Shown here one piece after another: positions 25,294 to 36,786 of a DNA stretch of 64,000 nucleotides. The stretch spans positions 1 to 64,000 of the forward strand of contig QANT01008537.1 of assembly GCA_003254885.1 (NCBI GenBank), read 5' to 3'. The DNA comes from Purshia tridentata. Taxonomy: Eukaryota; Streptophyta; Magnoliopsida; Rosales; Rosaceae. The translations under genes were made by a program, and so were the position numbers. Each line of letters starts with the position of its first letter. Positions within the stretch are counted from its first letter, which is position 1. The notes beneath the pieces were generated by a model. That model was not told the DNA's origin. It saw nothing but the letters and a program-made list of their open reading frames with translations, and ran no database searches.

Positions 25294-26613
25294 CTACTTT
25301 TGACAATTGACTGTGTACCAAGTCTGTGTGACACTTAACCCAAGGGCCACTAGAGCACCAACAAAAGCCATGATGGCCCAAGGAGTACTGAAATGGTTGT
25401 CACAAAATTGAGCCAACCAGGTCTTCCACTTGGTTTTGTAGTGCTGTTCTATTTGGTCTTTAACTTTACGGTATATCTCAGTGTTAGGCACCAAGTCAAG
25501 GCCTATCTCATTGAAGAGCAGGGCCAAAGCTTCATCACTCCCACGCAAGTTGTGAAGTATGCGCGCGGACCTGAGCTGCTTAACATCATCAGCATGAGCA
25601 ATGAGTGAGCTGAGGAAGCTCATGTAAGAGGTGACCCCGAAATCGTTTCGAAAATCAGGACACATTTCGTAGGCTATCAAGTTCAAGAACAAAGGCATTG
25701 TGTCTTCTTTTATGGGACGAAGATGAAGGTAGCCTGCAAAGAATAGAGAAGTACTAAAAGATATGTCTCTCAAGGACTTACCCTTACTAGGCCTTAAATG
25801 AATACCAGCCGCTTTGAGCTCCTGCACGTTGCGAAAAGATTGTCTACGACGACTGCCCTTATCCATTGTACTCGGCCCTTCCCTTGACGGACCTAACATC
25901 CTCGTCCGGAGAAGATCAAGAAGATGAATTGGCGCGCGCTCTTCTCCCATAACTAGCATTGTATCGCTACGCCGAAATTCCTGCACTTTTGTTCCATTCT
26001 GATCCGTCGGGGCATTAAAAATGTGCATCTGAACAAATGACTCGATTGATTTCATGTACTGCTCATATTGGGTGCTTGAACTTGTCAACAGCTTGAGAAC
26101 TTGAAAGGGGAGTTGGTTCTCTAGCAAGAACAAGTCTTGTTCCGCAAGGGACACTTGGTCTGTCTTCATCAGAAAACCATCTTCCAACTCATCATATTTG
26201 TACATGAATTCCAAGGTTGAACACCCATCTAAGAACAACATCCAGGCAAGAGTCTCATCACCATAGCACATTGTCGCTTCAGCCTCGTAGCATTTCCTCA
26301 GCTCATCAATCTTCTCCTTGATCTTGTTGTACAAAGCTTCAGCTTTCTGGTCACTGTCTTTGATAAACCTTGCTGCCAACATGTGCTTCAAGTCGTCTGC
26401 CTCCTGGTACTTCCCATGATGATGGATAGGACCATTTGCTAATGCCCTTGGCTCGAAATACTTCTCGAAATTTCTTCGAGTAGCTCGGAGAATCCTCGGA
26501 ACGCTTTGGATCTTTGGTGATTTTGAGCTAATTTGATGATCGAAAAATGTTTCTTCTGCCTCTCTCAGTTTTTCAAACCTCTTCTCCTCCATGGAAGCCA
26601 CGGGCGTTGTCAT
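25294..26613 (-). CDS. DUF247 (UPF0481) family protein, intact copy 3
   Basis: This is a single-exon gene for 439 residues, starting at the ATG at 26613. The open frame extends 12 bases further to a GTG that is not a plausible start. The order of blocks is SKSPKIQSVPRILR, PRALANGPIHHHG, MLFLDGCSTLEFMYKY, LLENQLPFQVLKLL, RNVQELKAAGIHLRPSKG, NLIAYEMCPDFRNDFGV, and a C-terminal hydrophobic segment IMAFVGALVALGLSV predicted as a membrane anchor. It is shorter than copy 2 because the linker between the leucine-rich block and the APIHLLDLL block is single rather than duplicated. It is the most diverged of the three and lies in the same orientation. A specific function cannot be inferred. Confidence 0.93.
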   Translation of the reverse strand: MTTPVASMEEKRFEKLREAEETFFDHQISSKSPKIQSVPRILRATRRNFEKYFEPRALANGPIHHHGKYQEADDLKHMLAARFIKDSDQKAEALYNKIKEKIDELRKCYEAEATMCYGDETLAWMLFLDGCSTLEFMYKYDELEDGFLMKTDQVSLAEQDLFLLENQLPFQVLKLLTSSSTQYEQYMKSIESFVQMHIFNAPTDQNGTKVQEFRRSDTMLVMGEERAPIHLLDLLRTRMLGPSREGPSTMDKGSRRRQSFRNVQELKAAGIHLRPSKGKSLRDISFSTSLFFAGYLHLRPIKEDTMPLFLNLIAYEMCPDFRNDFGVTSYMSFLSSLIAHADDVKQLRSARILHNLRGSDEALALLFNEIGLDLVPNTEIYRKVKDQIEQHYKTKWKTWLAQFCDNHFSTPWAIMAFVGALVALGLSVTQTWYTVNCQK

Positions 26614-28462
26614 GGCCTTTTGCACTATTTTTTTCGTTCAAAGTGCTAATTCTTTCTAGCTTGTAAATTAGTATTCACTAATCACACTTAATCACGCAGT
26701 AAAACACTTAATCATTCAAATTTAACGAAACGAGAGTGTTTTAAGACTTTTGGTGCTTCAATAATAAACTCACTCTTAAAGACTTATTATCAACAAGATA
26801 CTGTCCCACATGCTAAAAAGTTGATTGATAAACAAATTTGTTAATATTGTAATCACGTCTAGGCCGATGCTGATAGTTCTTTAGTGATTTGACTAATTGA
26901 CTTTAACTTCATTGCAAGTTTGGCATATGCGTGAAAACACTTTGAGAGGGGGACAAACTGATCAATTTTATTTCGTCGCATGGAGGACAAGAATCATTAC
27001 AGTTGATGTGGTGTGATGTGATGTGATGTGAATTGTAGTAATTACCCACTTCTACCTACCCTTGACAAGATTTGAATTCCCGCAAAACAATAAAGAATGA
27101 AAAATTATTAATGGGGAAAAGCATGAATTCGAGAGTAAAGCAGCTGCACATCACCGAGCAATCATCGCCGACGCCGGATCCAACTTTTCTAATTCACTTT
27201 CTTTACTGATATTTTTTTTTTTTAATAACCGAAATTTTTTATCTTTTAGATAATCATGTATATAGCATTTTTGTAAAAAATTATTTAATTATATAATTGT
27301 TACAAATAAATTAAAAATAAATTAAATTATTATTAAAATCGTTTATTTATTTAATTACAATTAAATATCTAAATAATTTCTAATTTGATTTCTTTTTAGA
27401 GATGTTTTTTATAATTAAATCTAAAAATTAAACAATTTCGATCATGAATTTATATTGTACAATGAAAATACAAAAATATTACACTTACTATATTTTTATA
27501 TTATAATTTTATAGTATCTTATGTAGCAATTTAGGATTTAGAGTTTAGCAATTTACATGACATTTATATATTGGACACTAAAAAAATAAAAATAAAAATC
27601 ATAAAAATATGAAAATATCATGCTAGTATAATAATGACAAGTAAAATTGTACAACAAATATGATATAAAAATATAGTAAGAATAGCATTATTGATGAAAA
27701 CAATGAAATAGAAAATCAATGTAAAATGTAAATTAACATTCCTCATTTTGCAAAGTTGATGACGCTCAATTTAAAGTTTGAGATAACTTGCTGTCAAACT
27801 TTTTATTTGTACCATATGAGGTGGCCTAAACTTAATTAAAAAGAAAAAAAAATTGAGACTACATTCTGTACTACCTCTTTAATAGAAATGGAATTTCATC
27901 AATAAATAGAATTTAACTCATAAGTGGGTCCCAACTTTGTTAAAGAGATGGTACACAATGCAATCAATTGAGATAATACACAATATGATTAATTGCGATG
28001 ATACAAATAATTTTATTCCAACTTGGTAGGGACTTGGAATTGCACCCATATATAATGGTAAATGACTTATGAACTAAAAACAAAGAAAGATTATTACAAA
28101 TCTATTTTACCTGTAATTCTGGATTGAAATTTGTATTTCAATCAGCCTGTAATTCAGTAGGTTGTAGCAGAAGACAGCACATAAGAATCTTCTTTCCTAT
28201 TATTTGATCAATCCTCATCACATAAATTCAACAAATAACCTTTTTTCCCTATTATTCTGGATTTACATCTTCCACTTCTTATTTTCATTACTTTGACATA
28301 GCCCAGGCAAATTCAATGGAGTATGGTTTCTTTTCTTTTGAATGATACGATTTCACTTTTTTATGCTTCAAGATCTTACCAACCATATGCCCCATTTGTT
28401 AATTTCTATATATAACCTCACCACCGTCACAATCAGATTGCCTAATAATCAAACCAGTGACA
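26614..28462. other. AT-rich intergenic DNA
   Basis: No gene is recognised. The stretch 27190-27760 is extremely AT-rich with poly-A and poly-T runs. A short TGTGA repeat lies at about 27003-27030. Confidence 0.5.
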
Positions 28463-28627
28463 AACCAATTTCATATACAAGGACATCAAGGGCCTCCTGT
28501 GATCCAAAGTAGCAGAGGATCATTTTTTGGACTCATTTTAGTCTTAGATGCTAAAACCCAATTATGATCAGCACCATACGAAACATTTTCCCAACCAAAT
28601 AGGTAACTTTCTCGGAGCCAACAATCC
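28463..28627 (-). pseudogene. Serine carboxypeptidase-like gene fragment
   Basis: The minus strand reads KNDPLLLWITGGP, the signature block ahead of the oxyanion-hole region of plant serine carboxypeptidase-like acyltransferases and peptidases (family pattern DPLLLWLTGGPGCS). The Gly codon after GGP is a stop (TGA). The family phrase LVYEIG follows in another frame after a small deletion. The upstream half of the exon is diverged. Only this one exon is recognisable, so it is a decayed gene fragment. It shares orientation with the P5CR fragment next to it. Confidence 0.7.
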
Positions 28628-29179
28628 AACAAAGAAAATAGAATATAAACACTAATCAAATCAAAGAAAAGCAGAAATTGCCGGCAGTAATTATAAAACC
28701 TTAAAGGCAATTAGGTAAGCAGGAAGAAGGATCTATGGCTGGGAGAAGTAGAAGCTGAGACTTCAATGCATGGGATTTGGATCTATCTTGTTCTTCAAAC
28801 TGCAGATAATTAACAAGCAGGCAAAAGAGAAGGGCTGGGGTCCACGAACATTAAAAGTAAGGGTAGCACTGGCAATTGCAAAGGTAAAATTATATTAGAA
28901 GAATAAAAGATTATGGAGTGCAGAATGATTTTTTAGGAGTGCCAATAACAGCTCCCTTCTTTTATATGTTTTTTTCTATATATGTTGGTAAAAGGGTTCA
29001 ACTTCTAAAACTGAAGTGAAATCTACAATCATATATTTCATGCAATTTGTCCATTTTGGGAGATCTACATGGTTAACTTTTTGAGAAAAAGATAGACACA
29101 TACACTAATGGTGTGAGTCTATGATGATGGCACATGATTTCTTGAGTAATAAAATACCATGCAGTACAATTGGACTTAC

Positions 29180-29610
29180 AGTTTGCGATGCAAGACCCAA
29201 TGCAAGTACTGGTGGCAGACCAGCAGCTACGCCTCCCTCTGACAAAGCCTCTATGGCCAAAAATATATATGCAGGACCACTGCCACTGTACATTCCAAGG
29301 TGTAAACAAAGCATAAGTTATGATTTTATCTCTCAAATACAAGTACAAATTTGTGGACTTAAGTGTTTGATTAACGAACCTAAGAACCTCTCTGAAAGAT
29401 AAACTGAAGAGAAATAAAGATATAAAATAAAAAGTCTAGTGGCAATAAGAGATTAGTAAAGATATATATTCTGCAGTGGAATTTGAATCAGTATGACTGT
29501 ACTTTACGACACAAAGTCAAATACCTCAAGCCAGTAACTGCATCAAATAATTTTTCATCAGCTTTCCATATCTTGCCAACTGATCCAAATAAGTTAGCTA
29601 TCAGGGCAGT
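29180..29610 (-). pseudogene. Pyrroline-5-carboxylate reductase fragment (two exons)
   Basis: P5CR makes proline from pyrroline-5-carboxylate. Two exons are visible: 29525-29610 (LFGSVGKIWKADEKLFDAV) and 29180-29285 ([18 protein letters not shown] then [16 protein letters not shown]). The split Ser codon AG/T is rejoined by an intron with GT at 29523-29524 and AG at 29286-29287. The second exon ends in a good GTAAGT donor, and the first has a TTGCAG acceptor. The N-terminal Rossmann part and the final LGAASMV-to-C-terminus part were not found in the neighbourhood, so this is a gene fragment, not a working enzyme. The clean splice borders and open frames suggest it is either recent or a captured fragment. 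Confidence 0.85.
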
Positions 29611-30563
29611 CTGCAAGTAAAATCAATGTGAACAATGGATTTTTTCCATCTATGACATTAGACAAAGAAAGGGCAATCCTTGAAGATCTTTGTGAATGGA
29701 AAAATGTTAACTCTTTTACAGTCAACTTCTAATATGTTACCAGAGGCAGAGCTGAGGGTAGACTCGGCTTTGAAAAAGTTTAAACATTAATTGCCCACAC
29801 TCTGTCATTCTGAACCCAACACCCTAATCTCTCTTCTTTTGGCCCACTGTCACCACCTCCCTCTTGTAGGCTTGTCACTAGTAAGCCCCTCTCTCATTTC
29901 CAATTTATATTGTTAGACAACCTCTTAATCCCATTTATTTATTCTCTGACTTGCCTATCTATTTAATCATATATACCTCCAAGCTAGAGAGAAGAATACT
30001 CAGAAAATTCCCAAACTGTCAATATACATGAAGGAAAAAATGAAAATGAAGAAAATTACTAACATGTAATGGAAAAAAAACAATTAGGAATGAGAGGGGG
30101 TTACCAACAATGAAGAAGGAAGGGATTGAAAGCTGGCCAGCGGTTGAGAAATGAGACTTAAGTGAGGGGCAAAACAGCAGTCAAAGATGAAGGGTTGTTT
30201 AATGTGGAATGGTAGAAAAGGAGGGGATTTAATATTGTGGGAAGGGAAAGGGAGGGTGGATCAACTTTTCTTTGTATCAGTTTCTTTTGTAATTTTCAAA
30301 GATCATGAGTATCAAATAAAGATAAAAGAAAAGAATAAACAATATAGCCTTGTCCTTATTTATTTTGTAGAAATTATGATGCTGCATGCTTTTTCACTTG
30401 ATCATGAAATATTCTTTTTGACAAACTGATGCCCAATCACCGGAAGGCTATATTAACTCACTCATAATAACTCAAAAGAAAAGTTGGTGCAGGTGTGTAG
30501 CAACAATTGCAATGTCTTAAAGAAGAAGTATATAACTTTTTGATACAAAGAAGGTGAACTTAT
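29611..30563. other. Non-coding stretch between gene fragments
   Basis: No further P5CR exon or other gene is recognised here. The sequence is AT-rich with a short C-rich patch around 29830-29880. Confidence 0.4.
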
Positions 30564-30744
30564 CTTTTGGAGTGGTGGGCCATCAGTAATCAATCCTTTC
30601 ACTATTCCTCGATCAATTCGTTCCTCTGACCAATGTTTCTCTATTGGTGTGGGCAACCAACTTTGACAGAACAACGTGAATATTGTTGGATAAAAAACTT
30701 GCAAGGGAACTTCATCTTGATCTCTTACAGAGGGCAACCTCCTC
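30564..30744 (-). pseudogene. Exon-like fragment of an unidentified gene
   Basis: The minus strand has a TTTTCAG acceptor followed by an open frame of about 60 residues with balanced composition (for example LPSVRDQDEVPLQVF and EERIDRGIVKGLITDGPP). Its likely end, CCAAAAG, is followed by AT instead of GT, so a donor is missing or degraded. I do not recognise the family. Its shared orientation with the carboxypeptidase and P5CR fragments suggests a common origin. Confidence 0.4.
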
Positions 30745-30989
30745 CTGAAAATTAGGCGTAATAAGAGATAAATTGCATAATAAACAGAAAAATTAAAAAT
30801 AATATAAAATTTATTGTTTTTGGTTCATCGTGGGTCCTAAGATTACAAAAACCTCACGTATTATCAAGAGCTAGATTAAGCTCTTGTGATTGAATAAATT
30901 TTAAGAGTCACTAAAAAGCAAGAAGTTTTAGAGTTTGACTCTCAATGAAAACACAAATTGTTGAAGTGTAAAATCACCATCTTGTTGAT

Positions 30990-31210
30990 TGACCTATATA
31001 CCCTAAAAAAAAAATACATAAGAAAACTTTTGGAGGTGAGAAGGCATCAGTGTGGTGCCGGCCAAAGGCCCTCCGACAATCAAGTAAGTAAGGTACTTGA
31101 ATAAAATCCAAGTAAATAAGCTTGTAGCCATAAATGGTGTTACTTTGATCTTGAGCATATGAGGAAGTATTTATAGAGAATGAATTAGGGCCAGGTGGGG
31201 GGAGTTTGTA
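30990..31210 (-). mobile_element. LTR-like remnant related to the element at 408-1425
   Basis: The block GTGTGGTGCCGGCC followed by CCCTCCGA resembles GTGTGGTACCGGCC and ACTCCGA at 552-584. It is followed about 100 bases later by a TATTTATAG stretch, similar to the layout in that LTR. I could not define the ends or a target duplication, so the limits are approximate. Confidence 0.4.
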
Positions 31211-32432
31211 TGTCGATCTCTAACTTAAGAGGGAAACTGAGAGATGAGGTGGGAGAAGGGTTTTAAGAGAAGTGATGAGAAATATGGTTTTAAGAGAAAT
31301 GATGAGAAAGATGGAGATGGAGAAGTAGAAGGATTTTAGGAGATGGTGATGGATTTCTTACGTATCAGGGAAAACTGAATGGTTGGAGAAGGTATAATTA
31401 AATTAATTAATTAGGAGCAGATAATAAAAAGCATGTAATATTAATAAAAAATTATAGAAAATGTAGAGACAGATTCCTAAGTGTCGTTTAGGACCTCTTA
31501 CTAAAATATTAAAGGCATTACTTTTTCCATTCCTAGTATAGGTAGAAGGGCTTTTTTTCTGTCACAACTTCTTTTTTTTATTTTATAAATATAGGACAGT
31601 TTTTAAATTACGCCTTTATTTTTAAAAAACTAGAGGCACTTCTCTCAAACTAACCCTACTCAAGTTCCCCTATAGCCTATTTTTCTAGTAGGATACGTGT
31701 GTGGCTAGGATGCGTGGACCGCATGTGCGGGTCAACCTAATTTCAAGCATGTTATCACCATGAGTGCTCTAAAGGTTGGTAAGCAAGTTAATACTAAATT
31801 AATCACTCTTTTGGACTCATCACATGCCTAATCACATAATCTGAACAATTTATGTTTCAGGCCTCATTTAAAGAATATTATTTCAAAAAATCAACTAAAT
31901 CGAAAATTATTAATAATCAAACTTTAATCGGGTAAATAAATGAACATTGTTTTTGACAAAAGCATATAAAATTTGGTTATTATAATCAAATGGCAAAATA
32001 ATTTTCCCTTAGATAACACGATTGCAAAAGGATTCTTGATCATGTTATCAAGACTTGGTTTCGACGACGTGATCGGAACAAAAACAAATTGAACAATTGT
32101 CCAGAAAGTCCATTAAACTGATTGGTCTTCTATTTGATGGTTCCCTGGTCGATCTTACCGTCCATTGTAATCAATTAGAAAGGACAAGGAATTTGTTTTG
32201 TGTTAACATTCATGACTCAGGCCAAAATTGTCTCCAACGACTAGTGTTTTGTTATGTTGTTTTAGTCTCTTGCCCTCTATTGCACAAAAAAATTCAATAT
32301 ATACTTGGAACTTATTTATCAAAAATCATGAACTCACTCTTGCCAATAATTATGAAAGACGTACAATTAGAACAAAAATCATAACTCATACTTATTTATT
32401 ATTATTATTATGCAATGCGACAAATACAAAGA
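31211..32432. other. Intergenic DNA
   Basis: No gene is recognised. The stretch 31200-31400 is purine-rich. The rest is AT-rich, with a possible dispersed-repeat remnant around 31850-32340. Confidence 0.4.
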
Positions 32433-32686
32433 TCAACAAAAGCAATGACATAGAGGCCTAGGGTACTGTAAGTCCTTGCACATTCCTCCTTTTGTACATG
32501 TTTGTAGGCAAAAGTTCGAGCATTTTGTGTCATCTGTACAATTTCCGAAATCTGGATTATCATTACAACACTTAGCATTAATTTCCGAAGCAACGGGTCC
32601 GAAGGCGTTGATGCCACCCGGACTTTTCAGGCCGAGCGCTTCTGGTGTCATTGTCAAGGGCGAGGTCGCGATTGCTATCTTGCAAA
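32433..32686 (-). CDS. Defensin-like cysteine-rich secreted peptide, last exon
   Basis: The translated exon ends with a ten-cysteine region: CC, then Cys spaced 8, 5, 3, 3, 5 and 10 residues apart, ending CHCFC. The stretch GGMCKDLQYPRPLCHC matches the gamma-core layout (GxC...CxC) of plant defensin-like peptides. The residues CKIAIATSPL at its start look like the end of a signal peptide. The exon follows a good acceptor (branch-like CTAAT, T-rich tract, TTCTAG at 32687). No ATG is in frame upstream before a stop, so the start must be in an upstream exon that I could not identify, or the gene is broken. Such peptides are secreted and act in defence or cell signalling. The role here is unknown. 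Confidence 0.6.
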
Positions 32687-34059
32687 CTAGAATTGCAAAA
32701 ACAAACACACACAAAAATTAGCTACTGTCAGTTTTTCGAAATTAATATATATATGTTCTTTAATAGAAATAAGTGTTTTCATATTGATTTAAGGAATACA
32801 ATTTACAATCATAATTAAATTGACAAAAGAAAGCAAGTTTAAAATGCCTGGTAGATTGGTTTACTGTGTTTAAAAAAGTTTGGTTAAAGCATGCATGTAC
32901 ATGGATTTTATTTTATTTTTTTTGTTTATTTTTTTGGAGGGTACATGACTGTTACGCAGTAGGAAATTGCAATATATAGTACATTTTTACTACGGACAAT
33001 ATGAAATGAGCAATCAGTTGTAATTTGGACTTATGAACAAAAATAGATATAAACTAGACCTGAAAAAGTGTATATGATCAAGTTTTCTACTACTTGAACA
33101 AGCTCGATCTTATGGGTTGCATGCAAATGGAATATGTTAGAATATAGGAAATTACAATAATAGATTCATAGAGTAAGTGAAAAGTTATGGACAACAACAG
33201 TATGGTCCAAGATCATATTGAAACAAATCTGCACTGAAGAAAACCACCGACATAAGAACAAAAGATGCTTAGTCATTTCGTAAACTTAGTCTTTTTTTTT
33301 GAGAATTGATTGACTTCTGAACTTCTGGTGTTGAAAAGGCTATGAAGATTTGCAATATATAGTTGAAGAAGAGAAGTAGGGAGCTAAATAACCTTCCGGT
33401 GTTAAAGCGTAATTAAATTACAATGAAACCTAAAATTAAATGCAATTTATAGTCATGAATATAAATTAAAGCTAAATTAAAAATTAAATATGGTCATAAT
33501 GATTGAAATCACAAAAATATATATGATCATACATATCAAATATAACGGCAATATGGTCGTAATTAAAACGTTACTCATTAATTTGAGCGAATTAAATACC
33601 TCGGTTGTCATATATGGCAACCGTCCAATGACATATTGTCGATGAAAACAAACCAAGCTTTGATAATTTACTTCTCTCACCCTTCTTCTATTTTTGAATC
33701 ACCTAATGCTAAGGAAATTAGTTTTAGTTTCATTCTAATCCCTAATAAGTAACATGAATGCCATATTTCAATTTATCCTCTCTCATTTGGATCCCAATTT
33801 AGTAAAGAAAAGTTTTAAAAACTAAGCTTTTTTTTATTAAAGACTTTTGTTCACTTTTTTGGGAATTTAGAAATTTAATCTTTAAATAGTGTTCAAGCTC
33901 CCATTTAGATGTGTTCGAACCCTCCACGAGATTATTCAATATGTTTTTAAGCACTTCTCAATATGTAAAAGATCGAGTACTAAATAATAGTTAAATTTCT
34001 AAATTCTTAATAAAAATGACTAAAATTCTTTAAATGGAACAAATTGTGGTTAGTTTTCT
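32687..34059. other. AT-rich intergenic DNA
   Basis: A first exon of the defensin-like gene would be expected somewhere here on the minus strand, but no clear signal-peptide exon stands out. No other gene is recognised. Confidence 0.4.
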
Positions 34060-34450
34060 GATTTTCTCTTTTAACAGTTGGTTAAATTTTTTATTTTGTT
34101 TTCGGCCAAAAAAATATATATATTTTTGGTTAAAATTTGGGCAACTTTTTAAAATTTCCCTCTCTAATTCAAATTCTCCTTCTGCACCCAATCACAAAAC
34201 CCAAAAAAAAAAAAAAAAAAACTTGGCAAACTGGCCAAATCCTCCTAAATGGCGCAATTTTCTCTTTTAACAGTTGGTTAAATTTTTTATTTGGTTTTCG
34301 GCCAAAAAAATATATATTTTTGGTTAAAATTTGGGCAACTTTTTAAAATTTCCCTCTCTAGTTCAAATTCTCCTTCTGCACCCAATCACAAAACCCAAAA
34401 AAAAAAAAAAAAAACCTTGGCAAACTGGCCAAATCCTCCTAAATGGCGCA
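34060..34450. repeat. 196-bp tandem duplication including a poly-A tract
   Basis: The phrase TTAACAGTTGGTTAAATTTT recurs at 34071 and 34267, exactly 196 bp apart. The copies are nearly identical up to AAATGGCGCA. Each contains a run of about 18 A. It lies just upstream of the presumed transcription start of the RPB7-like gene. Short open frames across it are artefacts of the repeat. Confidence 0.9.
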
Positions 34451-35439
34451 CTATATCAAAACGCCTTGAAAAAGAGTTAAACTGCGCCTGGCTCTGCGTT
34501 GTCTCTCTCATCCAAAATTGGTGTTCATATCACGCATCCCAAATCTTCTGTTTCTTCGTTCCTATCAGATTTGGTCCCCCAATGGATATCTTCTAGAGCC
34601 CCAATACGTTTTATCTATTGGGTTTTTCTCAAATCGTAACCAGGTTCTTTCTCCTGATCCCTCTTTTTCATATCTCGTAAATTTTAATTTTACTTCCATG
34701 AGGTTAAAGTCAGGTGCTTTCAAATATTTTTAGGACTTTTTATCTGGGTTTTGTGTAAAAATGGCTTTATTATGGACAAATGACAATTCTTTAATTTGTA
34801 ATATGTGTTAATAGATTCATAGGAACTGGTTACTGTTGCAATTTTACATGCACTTGATTAATGTATTTATAGTTGCTCTGTACCCTGTAGTCCATCTACA
34901 TAGAAATGCACAAATTCTAAATTGAGCTATAGCCCAATTTGTTTGGCTGCTTTTGAGACTTAGTTGTGTGTCTGAACTCATATAAGATGTAAGAAATGGT
35001 TGTGTAGGTACTAACGGTGGAGAATTTTGCTTTCTACTTTCTTACTATTCATTCTATTCCCTTATTATATATTATTATTATTATTATTATTTTCTAGCAA
35101 TAGGAGTTGAATCTAGGATTTACCAATTACCACCTTCCCACTTCTATGCCACTTGACTTGAGCTAGAGCTTATAGGCTTCTCCATTCCCCTAGTTATGAT
35201 AATATTTTTTAAACAACTTTATATTTTTCGGAAGGAGATTGAAGAAGTGACACCAAACAAACTGAGTGGAAGGGTTTAAAACTTGATTTAGAGGTTATTT
35301 ATAACAAAGGTTCAGATTAGAGGATACATGGAGCTTGTGTAATACCCTTCTGATCCGATATGGTGCAAACAAACAAATATTTTTCCATGTTAATAAAACA
35401 GCACAAAAGAATGGATCAGTATTTTTCCTCATTGGAAAG

Positions 35440-35453
<14 letters not shown>

Positions 35454-35471
<18 letters not shown>

Positions 35472-35612
35472 GTAATGATTATATCTTAAATTAATGAACA
35501 TGGTCCACTTTATGAGTTAAGTGCAGTGCAGATCTCTCTCTCTGTGTGTATGTAATGATTATATCTTAAATTAAATAACATGGTCCACTTTATGAGTTAA
35601 GTGCAGTGCAGC
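35454..35612. repeat. 80-bp tandem duplication next to a (CT)n microsatellite
   Basis: TGTAATGATTATATCTTAAA occurs at 35471 and 35551, 80 bp apart, and the similarity continues through GAGTTAAGTGCAGTGCAG. A (CT)n tract starts at about 35441 and a shorter one lies between the copies. The repeat falls within the 5'-UTR intron of the following gene. Confidence 0.85.
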
Positions 35613-36106
35613 TTCTTGGTCCTTTTGTATGAAATGTAATGTTATTGTTTTGGGTTGTGCCATGGTGGGAGGTTTACTGCTTATAGAAATTTAAATGCCT
35701 TCTGCTTAACTATTAATATATATGAAATTTTTAAATTAGGTTGTCCTGAGTATATCATGATGACTAATTGTAGCCCTTTCTGCTGAACATGGAAGTACTG
35801 AAAAAGTACATGAGAAGAGTTGAGGCTATGGATCCCATATGAACTGATCCTGTGGTACATAAATCAATGTCATTCCATCGATCAATGCTTCATAGCTGGC
35901 CAGCTCTCCTTAGGCCGCCACTTCTATATTTAGAGAGGTCTTTGTAGCATATTTGCATTCTTGCTTCTCAATTTATTGGGGCCTTTGTTCTCATTTTATG
36001 TGTTTCCTCAGAAGCTGGTGGATTGATTTTGCAAAAATTCATTTACAATATTGTTTCTTTTGGTCTTTTATTTATTTATTTATTTTTTAACTAAGCAGAC
36101 CTGAAC

Positions 36107-36667
36107 ATGTTTAATGAAGTGGAACTGCTCAGGAATGTGACTGTACTTGCTAAAAATCTAGACAAAGACAGGCTTGTTTCTTGGAGGTCCATTATAACGA
36201 AGCTTCTGGGGGACTTGTTAAGCGAGAAGGCCAGCAAGGATCATGGCTACTTTCTTGCAGTCACTGGCTTAAAGAGGATAGGCAAAGGAGAGGTTGTAAA
36301 TGACTCAGGAGATGAGTTATTCCGTGTAGTTTTTAACTGTCGCACATTCCTACCTTGCAAGGGAGAAATCTTGGAGGGAGTTGTTCATAGAATATACAGA
36401 ATTGGAGTCTTGCTGAGATGTGGACCTATTAAATATGCTTTTCTGTCTGCCCGGAAAATGCCACATTATCATTATGTCGTCGTTGGAGAAAATCCACTTT
36501 ACTTGAGCCATGAGCGTGTAGGGATAAAGAAAGATATTGTAGTTCGTTTCAAGGTACTTGCAGTCAGATGGGAAGATATAAGAAAGGAGTTTGGGTTGCT
36601 TGCCAGTTTAGAAGGTGATTCACTTGGTCCCATCATATCTTCTGGTCCTGATGAATTCTATTTGTAA
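36107..36667 (+). CDS. RPB7-like subunit, diverged Pol IV/V subunit 7 paralogue
   Basis: This single coding exon gives 186 residues from the ATG at 36107. It resembles subunit 7 of plant RNA polymerases IV and V, the stalk subunit with an N-terminal tip domain and a C-terminal S1/OB fold. Family features are GYFLAVTGL, the tip-to-OB border GEILEGVVH, LRCGP and VVRFKVLAVRW. Compared with its neighbour at 39421 it is only roughly half identical and has a short C-terminal extension ending DEFYL. A 5'-UTR exon probably ends near 34640 (ACCAG before GTTCTT), with the acceptor AAGCAG just before the start codon. Conserved length and an open frame suggest selection, but expression is unknown. It could be an ortholog of the extra RPB7-like genes of other plants. 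Confidence 0.85.
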   Translation: MFNEVELLRNVTVLAKNLDKDRLVSWRSIITKLLGDLLSEKASKDHGYFLAVTGLKRIGKGEVVNDSGDELFRVVFNCRTFLPCKGEILEGVVHRIYRIGVLLRCGPIKYAFLSARKMPHYHYVVVGENPLYLSHERVGIKKDIVVRFKVLAVRWEDIRKEFGLLASLEGDSLGPIISSGPDEFYL

Positions 36668-36786
36668 ATATGGAGCGCAACTACGTAAGTTCTTGTTATT
36701 CAATTGAGCAGCTGACATCTTCACCCACCTCTGTGGTATGTTGATGCCTAGTCGACCATAACATCCGCGTCGTGAAGGCGCCTGTG

